From positions 1-32,618 of the forward strand of contig JADHRW010000010.1 of the NCBI GenBank assembly GCA_016777225.1: 32,618 nt of DNA. The letters are read 5' to 3'. The translations under genes and the position numbers were made by a program. The stretch is from Candidatus Thalassarchaeum sp. GTDB taxonomy: Archaea > Thermoplasmatota > Poseidoniia > Poseidoniales > Thalassarchaeaceae. The notes beneath the pieces are model-generated. The model worked only from the letters and a program-made list of their open reading frames with translations, was not told the origin of the DNA and did no database searches. Of the stretch, positions 15,353-24,435 are shown piece after piece (the stretch's first letter is position 1; each line of letters starts with the position of its first letter).

Positions 15353-18300
15353 CTATAATTTTCCTAGGCGCCTAAGTCTGAGCTCGAATTCATCTAACTC
15401 TTCATCATCGTTTTCTTCTACTATCTCTTCAGTAACTAATTTAGTATCATCTATCTGTTTAGGTATTTCCTTTAAATCATCTTCTTTTTGTAGATTATCT
15501 TCAGTAATTAATGATTTTTTCTTCTTTGACATGTGTTTCTTAATGGCCTTCTCTGTAATCTGCATCAATTCTTTTCTATCTCTATAGTTCTTAATTAGCC
15601 ACGCCAATGTTCCTGCTAATCCAATAACTAGTAATGCTGATACTAACCCTGTTTGAAAATCTTGAATTCCATTGTCTTCATCCGAACCACCTGTCAAAAT
15701 TATTCTTATTTCATTGTCCGACAAATCGGATTCTACCTGCCAAGGAAATTCACAACTAATTTTTACTATTAGCTCATTACCATCTGCTACTAGTGGACGT
15801 TCTATAGTAGGTAGAAGATATACACCTGATGGATCAATAATATGTTGTTCACTATAACCCAATGAAGTAACTAATAGTAAGCAATCAGCATTTTCTAGAA
15901 GATTTTGATTCTCCCTAATCGTAGTGATCCTAATTTGTTGGTTATCTCCTGTGCCTATCAATTCAATTCCAGTCAAGCCAATATTCCAATCTTTCCTAAT
16001 TATATCATATTCATATTCTGCTGACGCAAACTCGATACCTCTGGAATCTATTGCTCTAATCATCAAAGTTCTCTTTCCTGGCTGAGGCATCCAATCTTCA
16101 GTGCTCAAATTCGTTCTTTCTAATGACATATTATCTGTTAATGTACCAGTATATGAATCTAATAATTTTCCATCATCCCCTATAAGTAGTAATGAATAAT
16201 CGAAATTTCCAGTTCCATTATTTATTGAACAGTATGCAATAATTTCATCGCCTTGCTCACCTAAGGAACATATTCCGTTCCTGACTGATGGCTGAGAAAC
16301 TAAGGATAAGTAAACCAAACCTTCCATTGAATCAATTGTTATCTCTCCATCAGGAATTGATTGTGATGCCTCCCAAATCCATCCCTGCTCTCCAAATGAG
16401 TCACTATCTAGTACGCCTTGTCTTCCGTCAACAATAATTGAATCACTATTTGTCCCATGTATTTTGATTATTACTTTATCTCCGCTAATTGCATTAATTA
16501 TCGGCGAAGTTGCCCATGAATAATTCTGTTTGGTTGTATCAAGTAATATTTCATCAACATTTCCTAAATCATCTATTGCTTCTATTTTGATTGTGTATAT
16601 TTCTCCATTCCAGTCTATACTTGGTATGACTTGTAACGGTATTCCTCTCATTTCTCCAACTGCTAATACTACAGTTGTATCGCCTACGACCGTCCATCCT
16701 GAAGGTAAACTTCTCACATTTAGAGAGATTGTAGTAGGTGCATTTCCTTGATTTAATAGTGTGGCATGAGGATATCCACCATCCATAGAAATAACCCATG
16801 GACTTTCACCTGATAGTTCGAACTGATGAATGACTGCAACTCTCAATGGAACTATAGTTTCAGATAATGAATTACCTTCTCTCAATCTGATATGTAACTC
16901 TACAGTTTTACCATGTTGGGCATCCTGTGGTGGAGTGATGTTGAGTGTCATCATTGCACTTTCACCTGGCTCAAGAATAGGCAATTCTTCAGGGGTTTCA
17001 ACTATCCAATTATTAGATCCATTAACATAAACTGTGGAGAAGGCTTTCGAGGGTGAATTTCCTAATTGTACAATTTCGACATCAATCGATGATCCCTCAG
17101 GGTTTATTTCTAAATCTACCTGACTCGATATAGCATTCCATTTCATTATGTGTGGTACTTCTACATTGAAATTGATAGTTTCTACAACTTCTCCTCTAGA
17201 ATTCACGTCAACTAGGATTTGCATTATTGTTCCATTCCACGCGCCTATTGGTACAAACCAATTCACCAATGGATTTGCTGTTTCATTTACTTGTATATTT
17301 TCTATAGATGACCCTGAGGCGTTCCAACCTGTAGATGAATCTGAACCGGAATAAAATATATTTATCGTCGTTTCAAGAGATATATCATCTTCTAAGTTAC
17401 CTATATTTTTCGCATCAATAATTATCTGATTTATTTCTCCAGGCTGAGAAACTATAGTGCTATTTCTGATATCGATTCCCATGTAGAAAGCATCTATTTC
17501 CCACCTATGATCTTGTTTAGCTGATAAAATCAGTATTTCAGAGTCATGAATCTCACTATTTCCTTGAGATGTCATTTTGATTATTATCTCAAGAGGGGTA
17601 GTCGCAGGTGTATTTTCCGGTAATCTAACTATGACTGGGATAGTTTGTAAACTTCCTGCACCTAAAGTAACCATATTACTAATAAATGAAATAGTGACAT
17701 CCAAATCTTCAGGGATATTCGAGTTAATTATTAATTCAGAATCTAATCTAAAGGTATCTACTCCATTACCTGGATTTTCTAACTTAATCATTACCAATAC
17801 ATCTTCTTCAACTTCTACTTCATGAGGTTGTTCTAATGGAGAAATTATATTCAGGTCTGCTCTATAAATCTGTAAAACTTCTAACGAAAATTCAAGATTA
17901 TGATTTATTGACTGAGTGCTCGAGTCAGAGAAAATATGGAATGATGGAGCGGCATCAGGAGGTAAATCCAGACTTATCGTGCCGTATACTCTTGAAGATC
18001 CTGATCTAGTTAGAATCAATTGTTCATCAATAATTTCTAAATCTCCTGATGTACTCCAAGTCCATCCTTGAATAATCAATCCCATATCAGGCATAGACCA
18101 TTCTAATTGAGTCTCACCTACCGGCACATCTGCAGTAATATCCCATGATAATAAATTATCTGGGTTTGTCCTCTGGTGTACATCAGTAACAACTCCTGTG
18201 GCCATAAATGAGAGTTCGATAGTTTGGCAAGCATCTTCACTGACACACATTTCTAATGGGGTATTGACGATATCTCCAAGATTAGCACTACTTGGTACCT

Positions 18301-21001
18301 GTAGTCTTGCAGTCAGGAAAATCATTTCATCAGGTTCTAGTGTTAGTGCAGATATCTGATTATCATCTAAATCAAATAATTTTAGATCATTACCCCAAGA
18401 TGTTGTATCCCAAGACATTAATATTTGATTTTCTACTGCATTTCCTAGATTATGAATTAACATCCATGCCTCAGCATCTTCTCCTGTCAAACCATATCCC
18501 AAGCTATTTGCCGTACCATCGGGGCCTCTAATTGACAGCCCTCTTGTCCGGTCTGCCTCAATAGGCAGTAAAGCCGAGATACTCACATTGTTGTCATCAT
18601 CCAATGTTAATGTTAATGTCAAATATCCTGAATCAGATCCTAGAGCATTCATTGGTGCATGTATCCTTAGATTTGGATTCCAAATTTCTCCTACTCCGAT
18701 TTCAACTGAATTTATTCCATTCGTAGTTTCATCATCCCAAGACCACCCATCAGGTAAATTCGTAGAATCTATTGAGAGACTCCATGTTCCGGCTAACCTA
18801 CCAGTTGAACGAATATTTGGTGAAACAGTAGAGCTTTCTCCGGGGGTAACTCTAGTAGGTTCTGTTGGAATTTCAAAACTTGCATTATATGGATTAACTA
18901 TATTCAGTACAGTTACCTGGAAATCATTATCATATCTAGATTGCGTGATGTTTTGATACGGATCTAGAACTAACTCAAATTCATGGTCACCTAATCCTCC
19001 GGTCCATTCAACAGTGAATGTCGATAAGGAACCAGACCCGGTTGGATCTATTGGTTGCATATTTCCAAATCTTTCATTTGCAATTAATTGGCCATCTACA
19101 TATAGTAAAGCATCTGTATTTTCATTTGTTTCTGCTGTTCCTGCATTTTCAAAAGAAACCGTAATTGTAACTATTTCTCCTGGATCAGGAGCAACCGGAC
19201 TAAATTCTATACTTCTACCATCTTGTTGAGGTCTAACATCTGCGATTTCTAGTGAAACTACAGTGTCTCCTAAGATTAAATCTAATGTAGCATCTCCATC
19301 GATATCTGCCAAAGCAGGTGATGACCACAAGCGATGTCCTATTGAGACGGCTCCATTCCATTCAGCATTAATTCCTGCCATTGTTCCAAGTTCGCCATCA
19401 TAAGCTCTCAATTCTCTTCCATATGGTACTAACAGTTCTGGTTCATCTGACCCATCTATGTCCATCCATATTGGAGATGCTACTGCGATTCCATCATTGA
19501 AAACTCCTTGTGGCTCTAATATTTCTATACTCCACGCTTCTTGAGGACTATTGCTGTCAGTATCATCATGACAACCTGCAAAACCATCTCTATTAGTATC
19601 AAAACTACTTGTCGTCCAAGTAATCCAGCATACTCTGTCATGATCTCCGTCCCCATCTGTATCCATACTTATTGGGGCTGAATCAGAAAATCCATTGGAT
19701 GCCTCAAAATCCCATATTTTTGTACCATCACTGATTTCAATACCATAGTATTCAGCACCGTAAGCAGCACTATTTTCATCGAAATCGGAGGGTATGGTGA
19801 CTATCATTTCCATCGCAGCATCAGAGTCTAAATTTGCGATAACAGGACCTGGTAATCTAATATGAGGCACGTTTGAATCAAAACCATTCAAATTATCAAG
19901 AGATTTCCCATCCCAATTTGCATCGCCATCATTAGCATCTAATTTCCATACCCACATAGCGCTAGTAGAGCTTTGAACTGAAGTTAACAAGATAAATGCT
20001 GTATTCTCATCAGTTTGAATAAATGTAGGGTCTGATGGATGCGTGCCTTTATCCAATATTTTTTGCCAAATTGAGGTTGCTGAAGTGCCTGTGATATCAA
20101 GTGCTAAGACTACAGGGTCCTCGGAATTTTTTTCTATTAATGATAGTACTAACTCTGCTGTACCATCTAAATCTAAATCTGCAAGTAATGGCTGTGCAGT
20201 TGGTTTATGTCCTCCATATGTACTACTTACATAGGGACCATCAGTACTACCTATCATCAATAAAGAATCAGAATAAGTCCACAATAATTCTGCAGTATGG
20301 CTCCCACCGGGTGACCATCCAGTAACTGTACAAATTAATTGTGGAGAATAACTTTTGACATAAAAAGTTCCTCCCATATCGAATGATACAATTATTTCTT
20401 GTATTCCATCGTTATTCAAGTCAACTACAACTGGGGCCGCCTTAATCTCATCAGTTTCGCCAAGATCTACTTGCCACGCCAAATCTGCATCTTCTCCCTC
20501 AATTATTTTCAAGAAGCTATGACTACTCCCTCCAATATCTTCTGTCTGAATAATAATGGTGAATAATGAACTTCCTCCACATCTTTCAACAGAACTATCG
20601 CTTGTAGTAATTGAATTTTTAAGATCAGCAATAGGTGTTGCTAGAGAATCTGTTGAATAGATATAATCATCATATTGCCAATTAATTACTGGGTCAACTA
20701 TCGAATTATATTCTAAAGCATCTACTGGACTTCCTATCCCTGCGCCTCCTGCTGGACTATGTGTAGGAGGTAGTGATTCTCTACCTGGTGTTCTACCAGA
20801 TTGAGGCCATGGCTGCCCTCCATCTGACCAAATTATTTCTGAACTAGATGTTTTTGATATTATATTTTCATTAATTAAATCAGATTGTTGGTCATCAACA
20901 TTTGATAAATAACCTGAATGTGGCATTAGCACTAATAAAATGGTCATTACCAAGCAAATAGTAACTTTGCCGGGGTCAATTGACATAGTAGGCGCTCTCA
21001 T
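15353..21001 (-). CDS. Giant secreted VCBS/FG-GAP-propeller and Ig-like repeat protein with C-terminal TM anchor
   Basis: From the ATG at 21001 the protein has 1882 residues (the frame opens at a GTG at 21043; an ATG at 20986 is another option). A hydrophobic signal (VTICLVMTILLVLM) is followed by about 450 residues with at least six calcium-type propeller loops, such as VVDLNNDGIQEIIV, LADLDLDGTAELVL, MDTDGDGDHDR and LADIDGDATLDLIL, typical of FG-GAP/VCBS repeats. A CARDB-like domain follows (VSFENAGTAETNENTDALLYVDG), then a long run of Ig-like repeats of the kind called NEW3/alpha-galactosidase-associated. Near the end is one TM helix (about 20 residues) and a 78-residue charged cytoplasmic tail with a Lys-rich patch and an acidic stretch ending DEFELRLRRLGKL. 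It looks like a cell-surface adhesion or structural protein. The following gene is probably in the same transcript. Confidence 0.85.
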   Translation of the reverse strand: MRAPTMSIDPGKVTICLVMTILLVLMPHSGYLSNVDDQQSDLINENIISKTSSSEIIWSDGGQPWPQSGRTPGRESLPPTHSPAGGAGIGSPVDALEYNSIVDPVINWQYDDYIYSTDSLATPIADLKNSITTSDSSVERCGGSSLFTIIIQTEDIGGSSHSFLKIIEGEDADLAWQVDLGETDEIKAAPVVVDLNNDGIQEIIVSFDMGGTFYVKSYSPQLICTVTGWSPGGSHTAELLWTYSDSLLMIGSTDGPYVSSTYGGHKPTAQPLLADLDLDGTAELVLSLIEKNSEDPVVLALDITGTSATSIWQKILDKGTHPSDPTFIQTDENTAFILLTSVQSSTSAMWVWKLDANDGDANWDGKSLDNLNGFDSNVPHIRLPGPVIANLDSDAAMEMIVTIPSDFDENSAAYGAEYYGIEISDGTKIWDFEASNGFSDSAPISMDTDGDGDHDRVCWITWTTSSFDTNRDGFAGCHDDTDSNSPQEAWSIEILEPQGVFNDGIAVASPIWMDIDGSDEPELLVPYGRELRAYDGELGTMAGINAEWNGAVSIGHRLWSSPALADIDGDATLDLILGDTVVSLEIADVRPQQDGRSIEFSPVAPDPGEIVTITVSFENAGTAETNENTDALLYVDGQLIANERFGNMQPIDPTGSGSLSTFTVEWTGGLGDHEFELVLDPYQNITQSRYDNDFQVTVLNIVNPYNASFEIPTEPTRVTPGESSTVSPNIRSTGRLAGTWSLSIDSTNLPDGWSWDDETTNGINSVEIGVGEIWNPNLRIHAPMNALGSDSGYLTLTLTLDDDNNVSISALLPIEADRTRGLSIRGPDGTANSLGYGLTGEDAEAWMLIHNLGNAVENQILMSWDTTSWGNDLKLFDLDDNQISALTLEPDEMIFLTARLQVPSSANLGDIVNTPLEMCVSEDACQTIELSFMATGVVTDVHQRTNPDNLLSWDITADVPVGETQLEWSMPDMGLIIQGWTWSTSGDLEIIDEQLILTRSGSSRVYGTISLDLPPDAAPSFHIFSDSSTQSINHNLEFSLEVLQIYRADLNIISPLEQPHEVEVEEDVLVMIKLENPGNGVDTFRLDSELIINSNIPEDLDVTISFISNMVTLGAGSLQTIPVIVRLPENTPATTPLEIIIKMTSQGNSEIHDSEILILSAKQDHRWEIDAFYMGIDIRNSTIVSQPGEINQIIIDAKNIGNLEDDISLETTINIFYSGSDSSTGWNASGSSIENIQVNETANPLVNWFVPIGAWNGTIMQILVDVNSRGEVVETINFNVEVPHIMKWNAISSQVDLEINPEGSSIDVEIVQLGNSPSKAFSTVYVNGSNNWIVETPEELPILEPGESAMMTLNITPPQDAQHGKTVELHIRLREGNSLSETIVPLRVAVIHQFELSGESPWVISMDGGYPHATLLNQGNAPTTISLNVRSLPSGWTVVGDTTVVLAVGEMRGIPLQVIPSIDWNGEIYTIKIEAIDDLGNVDEILLDTTKQNYSWATSPIINAISGDKVIIKIHGTNSDSIIVDGRQGVLDSDSFGEQGWIWEASQSIPDGEITIDSMEGLVYLSLVSQPSVRNGICSLGEQGDEIIAYCSINNGTGNFDYSLLLIGDDGKLLDSYTGTLTDNMSLERTNLSTEDWMPQPGKRTLMIRAIDSRGIEFASAEYEYDIIRKDWNIGLTGIELIGTGDNQQIRITTIRENQNLLENADCLLLVTSLGYSEQHIIDPSGVYLLPTIERPLVADGNELIVKISCEFPWQVESDLSDNEIRIILTGGSDEDNGIQDFQTGLVSALLVIGLAGTLAWLIKNYRDRKELMQITEKAIKKHMSKKKKSLITEDNLQKEDDLKEIPKQIDDTKLVTEEIVEENDDEELDEFELRLRRLGKL

Positions 21002-21049
21002 CAGGATACAAATGGGATTCAACGCCCACTTGAACATTCGCACTAAACT

Positions 21050-21243
21050 ATCGTCCAGACCTTCGGTCTGCTAGTTGATACCCACTTACCAGCGGTAATT
21101 ACTACCCGTTGCGCTTATACAGGAGTGGTTGGTCGGCGGAACAACGGACTTCTCCTCTGGAGGCTTTGCTGATGAGGGACGGGGGGTCATTCCGCCTTCC
21201 TCCGACAGGCCTCGGAGCGGTCCGTTAATAGGAGGAAGAAGAC
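21050..21243 (+). ncRNA. Candidate structured 5' leader RNA of the rpo7 operon
   Basis: This 194-bp stretch has no credible ORF and is 56% GC over 21061-21240 by hand count, against AT-rich flanks. Perfect helices are possible: 21056-21061 with 21065-21070; GGCGGAA 21135-21141 with TTCCGCC 21190-21196; AACGGAC 21143-21149 with GTCCGTT 21220-21226; CTCCGA 21200-21205 with TCGGAG 21212-21217; CTCC 21152-21155 with GGAG 21159-21162. The second and third cross, so they would form a pseudoknot or be alternatives. TTCCTCC (21197-21203) is complementary to the Shine-Dalgarno segment GGAGGAA (21231-21237), which could mask initiation. It may be a regulatory leader of rpo7 or an independent ncRNA. I found no match to RNase P, SRP or 5S signatures. 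Its strand and boundaries are inferred. Confidence 0.45.
21231..21235 (+). promoter_or_regulatory. Shine-Dalgarno GGAGG for rpo7
   Basis: GGAGG is 8 nt before the ATG at 21244. It belongs to GGAGGAA, whose complement TTCCTCC lies 28 nt upstream in the leader, so the site can be paired or free. Confidence 0.75.
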
Positions 21244-21792
21244 ATGTACAGCATAGTCACCCGTGAAGATACAATACGCATACCAGCAGAGTACATCCGT
21301 GTAGGACGTAACCTAGTTGATCATATCGATGAATTAGCGAATGATGCATTCGAAGGTCGTTTTGATGTAGATGAAAATTATACCCTGTTAACGTTCAACC
21401 ATGAACCACTTGGCCGAGGAAAAATTATTCATGGAGATGGTGCAATATATCAGCGTGTAAGGTTTAAGGCGCTTCTTTTCAACATGGAAAACAATGAAGT
21501 TGTCGATGGTTATGCTTCGGAAATTTCTGAATATGGAGCATTCGTTAGAATCGGTCCTATGGAGGCATTACTGCACAAATCTCAAATTCTTGATGAACCA
21601 ATAAATGTAAACTTAGGAATTAAAAGAATAGAGGGTGCATCTAGTGGAAAATTCCTGGAAGAAGGTTCATACATTCGTTCTCGTGTAGTCTCTAAAGCAA
21701 TCAACCAAAATGACCCTAGAGCTAGTAAAATTGGACTTAATTGTAAGATGGATGGCCTTGGTTCTTATACTTGGATACAGGAGCAGGATTAA
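21244..21792 (+). CDS. rpo7: DNA-directed RNA polymerase subunit Rpo7 (RpoE')
   Basis: This 182-residue protein is the archaeal equivalent of Rpb7. It binds nascent RNA in the polymerase stalk with Rpo4. The N-terminal tip domain has MYSIVTREDTIRIPAEYI and the hinge around residue 80; the C-terminal half is an S1-type OB fold (GYASEISEYGAFVRIGP, then LLHKSQI). Length fits the family. An excellent Shine-Dalgarno precedes the ATG. Its stop is followed one bp later by spt4, so the two are cotranscribed. The Rpo4 gene is not in the window. Confidence 0.96.
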   Translation: MYSIVTREDTIRIPAEYIRVGRNLVDHIDELANDAFEGRFDVDENYTLLTFNHEPLGRGKIIHGDGAIYQRVRFKALLFNMENNEVVDGYASEISEYGAFVRIGPMEALLHKSQILDEPINVNLGIKRIEGASSGKFLEEGSYIRSRVVSKAINQNDPRASKIGLNCKMDGLGSYTWIQEQD

Positions 21793-21793
21793 G

Positions 21794-22012
21794 ATGGCTA
21801 AACAACCATTTGCTTGTGGAGAATGCAACCGTATTCTTCCAGAACCTGAAAACAAAAATGACGTTGTTCAATGTAAAAATTGCCCTAACGCACCTTTGAC
21901 AACAGATTGGCAAGGATATGTAATTATTCTCAATCCGGAGAGATCAGAGGTAGCAGCTAGGCTGAATGTAAAGAGTCCAGGCACTTACGCTTTGAAGGTA
22001 AATATTAGATAA
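21794..22012 (+). CDS. spt4: Transcription elongation factor Spt4 (RpoE'')
   Basis: This 72-residue protein partners Spt5 to form the DSIF-like elongation factor bound to RNA polymerase. A zinc ribbon has C8-x2-C11 and C27-x2-C30, followed by WQGYVIILNPERSEVA, a family hallmark. It starts one bp after the rpo7 stop. Length is typical of archaeal Spt4. Confidence 0.95.
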   Translation: MAKQPFACGECNRILPEPENKNDVVQCKNCPNAPLTTDWQGYVIILNPERSEVAARLNVKSPGTYALKVNIR

Positions 22013-22017
22013 GGAGG
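22013..22017 (+). promoter_or_regulatory. Shine-Dalgarno GGAGG for rps24e
   Basis: GGAGG lies directly after the spt4 stop and 7 nt before the rps24e ATG. A second GGAGG at 22316-22320, nine nt before rps27ae, serves the last gene. Confidence 0.75.
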
Positions 22018-22024
22018 AAAAAAA

Positions 22025-22330
22025 ATGCAAATAATAGAAAGAAAAGAAAATCCGCTTCTTGGGCGAGTCGAACTAACCTTTGAGTGGAACCATGCAAATT
22101 TACCAACACCTACATTATCTGAGATGGTTAATGCGGCAGCTAAGGCTGAACCTGGTGCGAATAGAGAACTAGTATTTGTCAAGAATGTCAATACTCGATT
22201 CGGTCGTCCGTTTACTACAGGTATCGCACTAGTATACGATTCTGTAGAAACCGCTTCTTTTGAACCAAAATTTGTTCAAGATAGGCACCAAAAAACACGT
22301 GCATCTAAAGAAACCGGAGGCGATGAATAA
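22025..22330 (+). CDS. rps24e: Small ribosomal subunit protein eS24
   Basis: This 101-residue protein is a component of the 30S subunit shared by archaea and eukaryotes. It has the family start (IIERKENPLLGRVELTF), the central PTLSEMVNAAAK helix and NVNTRFGRPFTTGIALVYD. The gene has a strong Shine-Dalgarno and its stop TAA overlaps by one base the ATG of rps27ae, pointing to translational coupling. In many archaea these two genes are neighbours. Confidence 0.95.
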   Translation: MQIIERKENPLLGRVELTFEWNHANLPTPTLSEMVNAAAKAEPGANRELVFVKNVNTRFGRPFTTGIALVYDSVETASFEPKFVQDRHQKTRASKETGGDE

Positions 22331-22506
22331 TGACTGATGGCCCTAATCCTAAAGCAAAGTGGTCAAAATACACTGTTGATGGCGATTCATTAGTTAGGAA
22401 TGGTGAGTTTTGTCCTATCTGTGGACCTGGAGTATTCCTTGGAGTTCATAATGACCGTAAAGTATGCGGTAAATGTGGACACAACTCTAACGATGAAGAA
22501 GAATAA
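22330..22506 (+). CDS. rps27ae: Small ribosomal subunit protein eS31 (S27ae)
   Basis: This 58-residue zinc-ribbon protein of the 30S subunit is shorter than 60 codons. C28-x2-C31 (CPICGPG) and C46-x2-C49 (CGKCGH) bind zinc, and WSKYTVDG near the start plus FLGVHNDRKVCGKCG are characteristic. The start overlaps the eS24 stop (TAATG) and GGAGG lies nine nt upstream. There is no ubiquitin fusion as in eukaryotes. Its stop immediately abuts the stop of the opposite gene. Confidence 0.93.
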   Translation: MTDGPNPKAKWSKYTVDGDSLVRNGEFCPICGPGVFLGVHNDRKVCGKCGHNSNDEEE

Positions 22507-23394
22507 TTAAATTCTTATTTTATCCCATTTCCCGTCGTTAGTTAGTACATAATCTCCAATTATCCCTACCCCTATGTCATTTCTTGATGTAGTAGATATT
22601 AATCCCTCTGAAATTGATCCATCGTGTCTCCATCCTGTCCATATCCATTTGTTATCCTTAGAAATAGCATCATAAATAGGGCCTTTATTCCTGTATATCG
22701 TAGGCGTTCCTAAAATAGAATCCATTGTAGCAAAACATTTACCATTTAGTTTGATAAACCATCCTAATTCTTCATTAAAAGTAAATCCAGTAATAAGTTC
22801 TGGTAACTTAATTTTTTTCTTATCAATTAGAATGCCATTACTATCATAAATTGCAACACCTCCTGCTTGAGAGATTACAATTAAACCCTCTATTGTTTCA
22901 ACAAAACCAATTATCATATCCTGATTCTCATCAATTTTATTCCATTTCGGATGCTCTGTTCTCCAAATTTCATTTGAATTGATATCTATTCTGTATATGC
23001 CCTTATTTTTTGCTGAGAAACATAGCGTATCGCTAACCTTAGAGAGCCCCATCGGCTCAGAATCTAGTAATTGTGACCATATTTTTGAACTTGGATGAAG
23101 AATTAAATCACCATTCCTCAGTTCTGCTTTTGAACCACCATCTACCCATTCTTGATTTATATCGAGAGCTGCCATTCTTGCTTGCCTAAGTTCTCTTTCA
23201 ACCCAAGCCCCGATCCATCTTTCCCCTATTATTGAACTTGAAGTTACAGGAGATGGAAATGGTTTCGATACACTACCTATGGGGTTAATTTCATTGTCTA
23301 CTTTCAGTAATTCTCCTGAAACTCCGGTGATGACATGAATGTTTTCTCCTGAGTCGATTTTTATAGGTGGGAATCCTATATCAGGCCTTCTCAT
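22507..23394 (-). CDS. Cytoplasmic PQQ/WD-like beta-propeller protein of unknown role
   Basis: This 295-residue protein has no signal peptide or TM helix. Repeated strands such as GIYRIDINSNEIWRTEHP, GGVAIYDSNGILIDKKK and DKWIWTGWRHDGS recur at roughly 40-50 residues, a pattern of PQQ-like or quinoprotein-type propellers. No catalytic motif is apparent. Convergent with rps27ae with zero bases between stops, and divergent from dtdA. Family assignment tentative. Confidence 0.6.
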   Translation of the reverse strand: MRRPDIGFPPIKIDSGENIHVITGVSGELLKVDNEINPIGSVSKPFPSPVTSSSIIGERWIGAWVERELRQARMAALDINQEWVDGGSKAELRNGDLILHPSSKIWSQLLDSEPMGLSKVSDTLCFSAKNKGIYRIDINSNEIWRTEHPKWNKIDENQDMIIGFVETIEGLIVISQAGGVAIYDSNGILIDKKKIKLPELITGFTFNEELGWFIKLNGKCFATMDSILGTPTIYRNKGPIYDAISKDNKWIWTGWRHDGSISEGLISTTSRNDIGVGIIGDYVLTNDGKWDKIRI

Positions 23395-23468
23395 ATTAAC
23401 TCCTAATATCTCCAGTGTTTGAAGGTGTGGTTCAGAGGATTGAAAGTTTATTGCCTCTAGGATTAAAC

Positions 23469-24407
23469 ATGGTCATGCTACTTCTTGCATCAAAATCAGA
23501 TAATGCTTCAATGACATTATGCGATGCAATGCTACGTTTAGGGGGGTGGAGCGAAGAGTTCAATTGCATTCTTGGCTCATACAGAGTCCACCAATCAGGT
23601 TTAGTCAATTTGTTAGTAATAGAAAAACTTCATATTATGGCGGATGGTATTGATTTACAATTTGAAAATTCAACAGGAATTTGTGTAGAAGGGGTTCTAG
23701 TTCTATCAAGACATGTCTCGTCTTCTCAAACTCCTGCTATGACTTTACATGCAATAGGAATTCCAGGAGTATTACCTTACGGTGATGCAGGTCGCTCAGG
23801 TGGAAAGAACGGAATATTAGTTCCTCCTAATCCATTTTTTGCTCCTCTATTTAGAACTATGAATGAATTTGCTAATAAGAGAAAACTCGATCAAGAATTT
23901 GACTTGACTTTAGAAACAACTCATCATGGTCCAGTACTACATAAACCTACACTTTACATAGAAATTGGCTCGACTGAAAATGAGTGGAATCGAACAGATG
24001 TTGCTGATTGCTGGGCAGAATCGATATCTCATGTGTTAGGTTTTTCAACAGGTAAATCAGCAAAAATAGATAATAATCTAGATGTTATGATTGGATTTGG
24101 TGGTGGGCATTATGCGCCTCGACATAAAGCAATTATTCTTGAATCAAATTTTTACTTGGGTCATGTAATAGCAAATTATTCGCTATCATTTGATGAACTC
24201 GATTCATCTGAAGAGATATCTGGTCCATGGGTTGATGCAGTTGTCAATGCAGTTGAATCTACTAAGATTTCTTTTCCAAATAATAATATCTTTGCTCATC
24301 TCGATAGAAAATCATTCAAAGGTTGGCAACGTTCAGCAATTATAAAGAAATTAGATGAAATAGGTGTCGAAGTAAGAAGAGGTAAGGAAATCTTACAGAG
24401 AGAATAG
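23469..24407 (+). CDS. dtdA: D-aminoacyl-tRNA deacylase (DTD2 type)
   Basis: The enzyme removes D-amino acids mischarged on tRNAs, a chirality proofreading function found in archaea and plants (GEK1). Diagnostic blocks in this order: LSRHVSSSQTPAMTLH (79-94), PPNPFFAP (119-126), LETTHHGP (148-155), then GGGHYAPRH (211-219). The conserved His of THHGP and HYAPRH are expected metal/active-site residues. The ATG at 23469 gives 312 residues and a family-like start (VMLLLASKSDNAS). A GTG at 23415 extends by 18 residues without family support. Likely cotranscribed with the following proline dehydrogenase gene (28 bp). Confidence 0.93.
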   Translation: MVMLLLASKSDNASMTLCDAMLRLGGWSEEFNCILGSYRVHQSGLVNLLVIEKLHIMADGIDLQFENSTGICVEGVLVLSRHVSSSQTPAMTLHAIGIPGVLPYGDAGRSGGKNGILVPPNPFFAPLFRTMNEFANKRKLDQEFDLTLETTHHGPVLHKPTLYIEIGSTENEWNRTDVADCWAESISHVLGFSTGKSAKIDNNLDVMIGFGGGHYAPRHKAIILESNFYLGHVIANYSLSFDELDSSEEISGPWVDAVVNAVESTKISFPNNNIFAHLDRKSFKGWQRSAIIKKLDEIGVEVRRGKEILQRE

Positions 24408-24435
24408 TCAAATCTCTCATTCACTTCGTAGGTAT

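Noticed and set aside
21168-21180. C box of a C/D guide RNA (CTGATGAGG)
   Set aside because: No well-placed D box (CTGA) or second box pair follows at guide-RNA spacing, so the match is probably chance.
21050-21243. RNase P RNA, SRP RNA or 5S rRNA
   Set aside because: I looked on both strands for the conserved RNase P core (GAGGAAAxTCC and the AGAAxxxGGCTTA region), the SRP GGAAGGxAGCAGCC motif, and 5S landmarks. None is convincing, although GGAGGAAGGCGG on the minus strand is superficially similar. The segment is also short for these RNAs.
23415-23468. GTG start for dtdA at 23415
   Set aside because: The 18 added residues do not match the family start, while the ATG at 23469 does.
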